Origin: Mycobacterium sp. M26
GTDB taxonomy: Bacteria > Actinomycetota > Actinomycetes > Mycobacteriales > Mycobacteriaceae
DNA length: 64,000 bases
Assembly: GCF_001494595.1 (NCBI RefSeq)
Contig: NZ_LN929908.1
Location: forward strand, 2,331,716 to 2,395,715
Direction: 5' to 3'
A program made the position numbers and the translations under genes. Under the pieces are notes generated by a model. It was not told the DNA's origin, ran no database searches, and worked only from the letters and a program-made list of their open reading frames with translations. Positions 58,702 through 64,000 of this stretch are shown here, one piece after another. Each line of letters begins with the position of its first letter. The stretch's first letter is position 1.

Positions 58702-59439
58702 TCAGGCCTTCGGCTCGAAGCTGTAGTTGACCGTATCGCCGTCGACGGTGGTGACCGTCAGCGTGAAGTCCTGGTTCTCCTCGCCCGCAACCACCGCACA
58801 GTCCACCGTGGTGCCCGGCTTGCCCTCGAGATCGCCGGAGCAATCCGCGGAATCAGGCCGCTGCCCCAGCTGAGCTTCGAGCTGATCCAGCAGCGAGTTC
58901 TCCACCTGGGCCTTGGGCAGCACAGGGATGACGGTGAAGTTCATCAGCAGGTTGTTCACCTCGGTCACCTCGACGGTCCGCTTCAGGGTGACCCCGCCCG
59001 CCGTGACATCACAATGCGCCTCGGCGCCCTGCTTGCCGTCCAGACCGGACTCGCAGCTGACCGAATCGACCTTGGCGCCGGAGGCCTGCGACACCATGTT
59101 GGCCACGGTCTTCTCCAGCTGCTCCTTGTTGACCGCAGGCGACATGTCGTAGCTGACGGTGGAACCCTCGACCTTGGTCACGGTGACGATCGGCTCGAAA
59201 CTGTTGGTGCTGCTGAGCACCACCTCGCAGCGGGTGGTCTTGCCGACCTCGCCCTCCAGATTGTCCTTGCACGTCACCGATTCCGGCTTGGCGCCCGCCT
59301 TGGTCAGCCGCTCAGTGATGTCTTTCTGCAGATCGGCCTTGTCCACCACCGGCTTTCCGGTCGAGACGTTGAACGAACAGCCCGCCAACGCCGCACCGCC
59401 GACCACCAGCGCCGCCACCACAGCACTCGTCCGTCGCAT
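58702..59439 (-). CDS. Lipoprotein with three DUF4333 repeats
   Basis: A 245-residue lipoprotein: signal MRRTSAVVAALVVGGAALAGC with lipobox LAGC (Cys 21), then three DUF4333 units (about 28-98, 98-170, 170-245). Each has a Cys pair around a Gly-rich turn: CKDNLEGEVGKTTRC, CESGLDGKQGAEAHC and CSGDLEGKPGTTVDC. Most DUF4333 proteins have one or two units. ATG 59439 follows GGGAGG by about five bases, so the frame up to 59640 is rejected. Function unknown; exposed at the outer face of the membrane. Confidence 0.85.
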   Translation of the reverse strand: MRRTSAVVAALVVGGAALAGCSFNVSTGKPVVDKADLQKDITERLTKAGAKPESVTCKDNLEGEVGKTTRCEVVLSSTNSFEPIVTVTKVEGSTVSYDMSPAVNKEQLEKTVANMVSQASGAKVDSVSCESGLDGKQGAEAHCDVTAGGVTLKRTVEVTEVNNLLMNFTVIPVLPKAQVENSLLDQLEAQLGQRPDSADCSGDLEGKPGTTVDCAVVAGEENQDFTLTVTTVDGDTVNYSFEPKA

Positions 59440-59575
59440 TCTGGCCTCCCAAAGTTTGCCGTCACCACGGGTTCCGTGGATTTCTGCGAGCAAGATACCA
59501 AGTTGCTGAGAGCCCGACGAGGTAACCGCCCAAGTCCCGTGCCGACCGGGTCGCGGCAGGTGATTGACTGCTGAG

Positions 59576-60463
59576 GTGAGCAGAACTCCCCGGCTGGCCC
59601 GCCGCTTCTTCGACCGGTTCGAACCCATCCACGCCGTCACCTATTTCGCCCCCGAAGTCCAAACCGAATTGGGCGCCATGGGATTCACCGGCTTCTGGCG
59701 GGGCTACTTCGCTGCGCGGTCCGCACCGCTGGGCGTCGTGGCACCCGAGGTGGTGACAGCGATCTTCTACAACTTCTCCGCCGACCGCGTGCACCGGATG
59801 CTGCCCTCAGTCTGGGAGATCGCCGCACCGCCGGAGGTGCTGCGCGTCCGCGAGGAGACTGCGGTCATCGCACTGCGCCGCTACGGGTTGACCGATGACA
59901 CCCCCGGAGTCGCCGAGGCGGCCCGGCTGGCCGCCGATGCTGCCCGGCGCGCCCCCCTGGATGGCCGACCGCTGTTCGCCGCGAACCTGGCGCTACCGAT
60001 GCCCGAGACGCCACTGGCCTTGTTGTGGCACGCCGCGACTCTGCTGCGCGAGCAGCGCGGTGATGGTCATGTGGCCGCTCTTGTGGCCGAAGGTATCGGT
60101 GGCCGGGAAGCCAACGTGCTGCATGTCGCGGCCGGCGCCGTCCCTGAGGCGTTCATCAAGCGCAGCCGGGACTACAGCGACGACGAATGGCAGTCCTGTG
60201 TCGAGAGCCTCGCGGCGCGCGGATTACTCAGTGCCACAGGTGATCTCACCGACGCGGGCCGGGCACTTAAGGATCGGGTCGAGGATCGCACCGACACAGT
60301 GGCGCTCGGCGGACTTGCCGGCCTCGACGACACCGAGGTCCAGCGCCTGTTCGCAGCACTGACACCGCTGACCCGGCAGGTGATCGCCGCCGGCGATATC
60401 CCGGCGACCACCCCGATGGGTTTGCAGCGCGACGACCTCGACGACGACGCCGCGCACCTCTAG
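59576..60463 (+). CDS. SCO6745 family protein
   Basis: A 295-residue protein of the actinobacterial SCO6745 group. Marks include FEPIHAVTYFAPEVQTELGAMG, GFWRGYFAARSAPLGVVAPEVVTAIFYNF and HAATLLREQRGDGHVAAL; the C-terminal third (YSDDEWQSCVESLAARGLL) looks like a winged-helix module, so DNA binding has been suggested for the group. GTG 59576 is used; a TTG at 59564 is possible. Converges with the kinase-lipocalin gene (one base apart). Confidence 0.8.
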   Translation: MSRTPRLARRFFDRFEPIHAVTYFAPEVQTELGAMGFTGFWRGYFAARSAPLGVVAPEVVTAIFYNFSADRVHRMLPSVWEIAAPPEVLRVREETAVIALRRYGLTDDTPGVAEAARLAADAARRAPLDGRPLFAANLALPMPETPLALLWHAATLLREQRGDGHVAALVAEGIGGREANVLHVAAGAVPEAFIKRSRDYSDDEWQSCVESLAARGLLSATGDLTDAGRALKDRVEDRTDTVALGGLAGLDDTEVQRLFAALTPLTRQVIAAGDIPATTPMGLQRDDLDDDAAHL

Positions 60464-60464
60464 T

Positions 60465-62450
60465 TCAGAGGTTGCGGTTCCACTCGGCCCAGCCGACCCC
60501 GCGCCGCCCGTCGGCGGTCTCGACCTCGACCCAGGCCCGCGGGAACTGGGCCACCCGGCCATCCGGTCCGACCAGTCGTACCGGTGCGTGGCCGAGCACC
60601 CGGATCGTGGTGTCGACCGGGCCCGGTTCGTAGACGATCCGGGTCTGCACCGGCAGGCCGTTGTCCTCGAAGGTGGCTTCCGCGGTCACCGAGGTGGTCT
60701 CCACGACCGGCTCATCCCCGCGTTGGAGGTAGCCGACGCTGACCGGACCCAGCCCGGGGATGCTCAGGGCCACTCCGTGCAGATGGCTGCCGTCGTCGAG
60801 GTGCAGTGCACTCCACACCCAGTCCATCCCCCACCAGTCCCGCACACCGTGGGAGTGGTCGCGCTGCCCCGGCACCGAATCGAAGGTGTAGGTGTGGCCG
60901 TCGACGGTGACCGTTCCGCTGATGGTGCAGGGAATTTCGTAGCGGGTGGAGATCCGGTAGGCATACGGCGTGCCCGTGGTGGTCCAGGTGAGATCCATCT
61001 CCACGTCGACCGGTCGGCCCGGCTCGCCGCGCAGGATCGCCGACGGATCGTCATAGGCCTGGCCCACGCCGCGGACCTCGACCCGATAGGACCGCAGCGG
61101 ATCCGTTGCGCCGTGCCGCAATTCGACGCCGTCGCCGACAACAGTCCAAGGATCGGCGGGGACCGGCGCCTCGAAGTCCAGCAGGGCGATCGTCGGCATG
61201 TCCGGCCCGCACACCAGCGCGTTGATCCACGACACCTGCTGGTTGGGCACCAAACCGAGCCTGATCCAGCCACCGATGCCCTGGCCCGGATCGGCGAAGT
61301 CCCAGTACCAGCTTTCATTCCATAGCGGTTCGTCGTCGGGCTGGTGCGGACCCTCGTCGACGGGGTCGGGTACCAGGGCCGGTTCAGCGACATCGGGCAG
61401 GATCGCCAGCGCATCGGTGTCCAGCACGTGACTGCTATGCCGATCCAGCATGGTCAGGAACATCTCGTCGCCACGTTCGGTCCGCTCGACGAGCATCGAG
61501 GAGACGACGGCCATCATCACGCCGGCAAAACTCTGTCGCCGGACACCGTCGCGTACCTGCTCCAGGGTGACCGACGTGTCCGGGCCCAGGCCAGCGTGGT
61601 AGGCCCGCAGCAGGTCGTCGTAGTGCTCCCGGCGATCCTCGATCGTCAGCGCGCACCCGATGAAGTAGGCGGCATCGGTCATCGCCGGGCCCCACCCGAC
61701 GGTCTGCCAGTCCACCACCGTCAGATCTCGTCGTGAACCGGGGCGACCGAACAGCATGTTGTCCAACCGGTAGTCACCGTGGACCAGGCCCTTGATCCGG
61801 TCCGATGCGCGTTCCTCGGCGAGGTAGGCGTCGAAGCTGTCCACCAGACGCTGACACACGGTGCGCTGGTCGGGTGTGACCGCGTCGCCGTAGCGGTCGA
61901 GGAAACCGGCGTACAGCTGGGAGATGAGCGCCTGGTTCATCGGGGCCTCGCGGTTGAGCCAGTCGGCCTCGGCGAAGGTTTCGCTACCGATCACCGGGGC
62001 GTGCAGCCGGCCGAGTTGGGTCAGTGCCAGTTCCGCGTCCTGCTTGGTCGCACCGCGGATCTCATCCCCCACGACCGCTGGGGCGGCGTCATCGATCAGC
62101 AGGGTGAAGATGCCGGTCTGCGGGTCGTAGTAGGAGTGAAAGCACTCGGCGATCGGCCCGCCGAGACGGGGCGCGACCTCGGTGTAGAACCTCACCTCAC
62201 GCTCGTAAAGCCCCAGCGCGAGACCGGTCTGCCGGCTCACCGGGTCGGTGGCGGCAACCTTGAGGATGACCGTCGCCGGCCCGTCCTGACCGTCGGCGTA
62301 GGTGAGCCCGATGCGGTAGCACTCGCTCATCTGGCCGGTGCCGATGCGATCGGCGGTGAAGGCGGTGACCGTACCGGCCCCGACGACGGCGGTCAGCCAT
62401 TCGGCGGTCAGGTCACTGGGGCGTTCGACGACGAGGTCATTGGTCTGCAC
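60465..62450 (-). CDS. EcKinase-like phosphotransferase fused to a C-terminal lipocalin/CrtC-like domain
   Basis: A 661-residue fusion. Residues 1-345: APH/EcKinase kinase with VILKVAATDP, catalytic HGDYRLDNMLFG and VVDWQTVGWGP. Residues 350-661: a beta-rich DUF7064/7065-type region with ESWYWDFADPGQGIGGWIRLGL, GQRDHSHGVRDWWGMDWVW and GVGWAEWN, like hydroxyneurosporene-hydratase/lipocalin-like proteins. EcKinases phosphorylate sterol hydroxyls in insects; a steroid or lipid substrate is an inference. ATG 62450 is used. Follows the esterase gene by 72 bp on the same strand and may share its transcript. Confidence 0.8.
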   Translation of the reverse strand: MQTNDLVVERPSDLTAEWLTAVVGAGTVTAFTADRIGTGQMSECYRIGLTYADGQDGPATVILKVAATDPVSRQTGLALGLYEREVRFYTEVAPRLGGPIAECFHSYYDPQTGIFTLLIDDAAPAVVGDEIRGATKQDAELALTQLGRLHAPVIGSETFAEADWLNREAPMNQALISQLYAGFLDRYGDAVTPDQRTVCQRLVDSFDAYLAEERASDRIKGLVHGDYRLDNMLFGRPGSRRDLTVVDWQTVGWGPAMTDAAYFIGCALTIEDRREHYDDLLRAYHAGLGPDTSVTLEQVRDGVRRQSFAGVMMAVVSSMLVERTERGDEMFLTMLDRHSSHVLDTDALAILPDVAEPALVPDPVDEGPHQPDDEPLWNESWYWDFADPGQGIGGWIRLGLVPNQQVSWINALVCGPDMPTIALLDFEAPVPADPWTVVGDGVELRHGATDPLRSYRVEVRGVGQAYDDPSAILRGEPGRPVDVEMDLTWTTTGTPYAYRISTRYEIPCTISGTVTVDGHTYTFDSVPGQRDHSHGVRDWWGMDWVWSALHLDDGSHLHGVALSIPGLGPVSVGYLQRGDEPVVETTSVTAEATFEDNGLPVQTRIVYEPGPVDTTIRVLGHAPVRLVGPDGRVAQFPRAWVEVETADGRRGVGWAEWNRNL

Positions 62451-62522
62451 CCGACCAACCTAGGGCACCCGGGGTCTTCGGCGATAGACCTTGCGGGCTA
62501 TTTTTTGACGGCTGTCAAACAG

Positions 62523-64000
62523 CTAGCGGCCGGCCAGTGAGAACCCGGCCCATGCTTCGCGGCGGTGGGCATGCGGGTCGTATTCGATATGGGTGTGCCG
62601 GTCGAACACCAGGACGGGCCGCTCCGGGTGCGAGTAGGTGGGCCAGCCGTCGCCGGGGACCCCGGTGCGGCTGAAGTTGCGCCACCGGCTCTGCACCTCC
62701 CGGCTCACCCGCAGTGCGGAGGGCCGGTCGATCCCGACGGTCAGGGCACCCCCCAACCGGGTCCGGTAGATGTCGAACACCGCCAGCAGTTCCATCGCGT
62801 GGGTGGCACCCAGACCCGACCAGTGCAGCGTGCGCGGTGCGTAGTCATACCGGTACACATAGGTCGGGACGTGGGAGCCGTGCGCTTCGGCGATCTGCCA
62901 GGCCGCCGTACCGAAGGCGAAGTCGCCGCCGAGTTGCACGCAGGCCTCCGGACGGGGGTAGCCGGGGTAGGCCGCGGTGATGCGCTCGCGGGTCTCGGGT
63001 TCGGCGAACGCCAGCAGCTTCTCGATGGCGTGCTCGGAGGTCGGCAGTAGCTTCATGAACCGGGTGAACAACTTGCCCTCGTCGGCGTTGGTACCCACGA
63101 TCAGCGGAACCTTGTGCGCTGCACCGGTTCTCATCGCCTCGATCGGGTCGAGCGGCAGAATGTCGTCACCGTGGGTCGGGCCGACAGCGAAAGCGCCGTC
63201 CATTTCGTGCAGGCTACGTTCGAGCAGCAGGTCCAGGGTGGTGACCAGATCGGCGGGCCGGGCCCGCATCAGGGCCGCGGCGGCATCGGTACCCTCGGCG
63301 CCGAGCGCGTCGGCGAATTTACGGGCAATCGCCGCAGCGGTCTCTCCGGTGCTGACCAGACCCGAGGCCGGGCTCTCCGAAATCGCCTGCCGGAACAGGC
63401 CTTCGGCCTCGGGAACGGCGAGCAGGGTCGCCACGGCGTGCGCGCCGGCGCTTTCCCCGAAGATCGTGACATTGTCGGGATCGCCGCCGAACGTGGCGAT
63501 GTTGTCGCGCACCCAGCGCAGCGACATCACCAGATCACGCAGGAACAGATTGCTGTCGATAGGGAACTCGGGTGTCGACAGCGAGGACAGGTCCACGCAG
63601 CCGAGCGCCCCCAGCCGGTAGTTGACCGACACGTACACGCACCCTCGGCGGGCCAGCGCCGCGCCGTCATAGAGCGGTGTGGCCGAACTGCCCATGATGT
63701 AGCCGCCGCCGTGGATGAAGAACATCACCGGCAGCGGCTCGCCCTCGGGTGCCGGGCCCGGCCACTGCGGCGTCACCACGTTGAGGGTCAGGCAGTCCTC
63801 GCTCATCGGCTGGTACTTGCCGACCCCGAGCATCGTGTAACGGCGCTGCTGCGGGGCGCAGTTGGCAAAGCTGTGGCAGTACCGCACCCCACGCCAGGGC
63901 TGGGGCGGCTGCGGGGCGCGAAGCCGCAACGCACCCACCGGCGGCCGGGCGTAGGGAATGGACCGCCATCGGTTGACGCCGTCGCTGGTGAACCCTTCGA
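62523..64000 (-). CDS. Type B carboxylesterase/lipase (5' end outside window)
   Basis: The frame is open from 62523 to the window edge: about 492 codons, with the start beyond 64000. Upstream residues read EGFTSDGVNRWRSIPYARPP, the classic N-terminal part of type B carboxylesterases (the F/GIPYAxPPxGxLRL motif). SEDCLTLNV, the oxyanion loop FFIHGGGY, the nucleophile elbow FGESAGAHAV (Ser), and a Glu/His pair further on (GTNADEGKL, GLGATHAMEL) complete the set. It hydrolyses esters; the substrate is unknown. The GTG at 63938 would cut off conserved residues, so it is not taken as the start. Confidence 0.87.
   Translation of the reverse strand, partial: EGFTSDGVNRWRSIPYARPPVGALRLRAPQPPQPWRGVRYCHSFANCAPQQRRYTMLGVGKYQPMSEDCLTLNVVTPQWPGPAPEGEPLPVMFFIHGGGYIMGSSATPLYDGAALARRGCVYVSVNYRLGALGCVDLSSLSTPEFPIDSNLFLRDLVMSLRWVRDNIATFGGDPDNVTIFGESAGAHAVATLLAVPEAEGLFRQAISESPASGLVSTGETAAAIARKFADALGAEGTDAAAALMRARPADLVTTLDLLLERSLHEMDGAFAVGPTHGDDILPLDPIEAMRTGAAHKVPLIVGTNADEGKLFTRFMKLLPTSEHAIEKLLAFAEPETRERITAAYPGYPRPEACVQLGGDFAFGTAAWQIAEAHGSHVPTYVYRYDYAPRTLHWSGLGATHAMELLAVFDIYRTRLGGALTVGIDRPSALRVSREVQSRWRNFSRTGVPGDGWPTYSHPERPVLVFDRHTHIEYDPHAHRREAWAGFSLAGR

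Noticed and set aside
1..64000. CRISPR arrays, insertion sequences, prophage, rRNA or tRNA genes
   Set aside because: No regular spaced repeats, transposase or integrase motifs, or tRNA/rRNA-like sequences were seen in either strand.

Overview
The window looks like chromosome from a fast-growing mycobacterium (Mycolicibacterium-like). The base composition is high GC (roughly 65-70% in sampled lines). There is a complete yrbE/mce lipid-import operon, an F420-type LLM oxidoreductase, DUF1206, DUF4333 and SCO6745 proteins, a PncA and an SseB very close to the M. tuberculosis proteins as I remember them, many GTG starts and at least one likely leaderless mRNA. I see no rRNA, tRNA, CRISPR array, insertion sequence or prophage. 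Genes are densely packed: fourteen convergent gene pairs end within about -38 to +15 bp of each other, and many co-directional genes overlap by 1 to 20 bp.

Layout. 1-2.4 kb (minus): DUF35 protein (cut by the window edge), thiolase-like lipid-transfer protein, small membrane protein, SseB sulfurtransferase. 2.4-8.4 kb: P1 peptidase, thioesterase, MFS exporter, an EamA exporter divergent from a MarR regulator with a clear operator between them, and an LLM oxidoreductase. 8.4-10.9 kb: sulfotransferase plus a DUF1214-like protein. 10.9-15.7 kb (minus): class III cyclase, MscS channel with a cyclic-nucleotide-binding domain, L-2-hydroxyglutarate oxidase; both the cyclase and the nucleotide-binding domain lack key residues. 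15.8-22.1 kb: a paralogous set resembling the steroid-ring enzymes HsaD, HsaA, HsaC and KstD, with a Baeyer-Villiger-type monooxygenase. 22.1-32.0 kb (minus): yrbEA-yrbEB-mceA-F plus a small secreted protein, preceded by an exact match to the KstR operator consensus. 32.3-34.9 kb: SDR, TetR and acyl-CoA dehydrogenase with a perfect TetR-type operator.

35.1-39.3 kb: a PotABCD-like polyamine importer whose ATPase appears to start at CTG. 39.4-42.3 kb: DedA, a candidate palindromic repeat element, DUF1206, an NTF2-like protein and PncA. 42.4-45.4 kb: a kinase/M23/aminotransferase gene split in two by a 16-bp tandem duplication. 46.1-50.6 kb: a glycosyltransferase/methyltransferase/prenyltransferase-like operon and a TetR gene sharing an 18/20 matching operator placed identically over both -10 boxes. 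50.7-54.0 kb: DUF6328, DoxX-like and RDD membrane proteins and a flavoprotein. 54.2-55.9 kb: a styrene-oxide-isomerase-like membrane protein and a GAF-LuxR regulator. 55.9-58.7 kb: gluconate permease, gluconokinase and a FadR-type regulator. 58.7-64 kb: triple DUF4333 lipoprotein, SCO6745 protein, a kinase fused to a lipocalin-like domain, and a type B carboxylesterase running off the end.

How the genes fit together. The middle 17 kb (15.8-34.9 kb) reads as a steroid/lipid uptake and degradation region: an Mce importer, ring-cleavage enzymes, an SDR and an acyl-CoA dehydrogenase, with a predicted KstR site at the mce promoter. The rest is transport (polyamine, gluconate), small regulatory pairs and one unassigned glycosylation/methylation locus under its own TetR. 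Functions are read from motifs and remembered family sequences; no database search was run.
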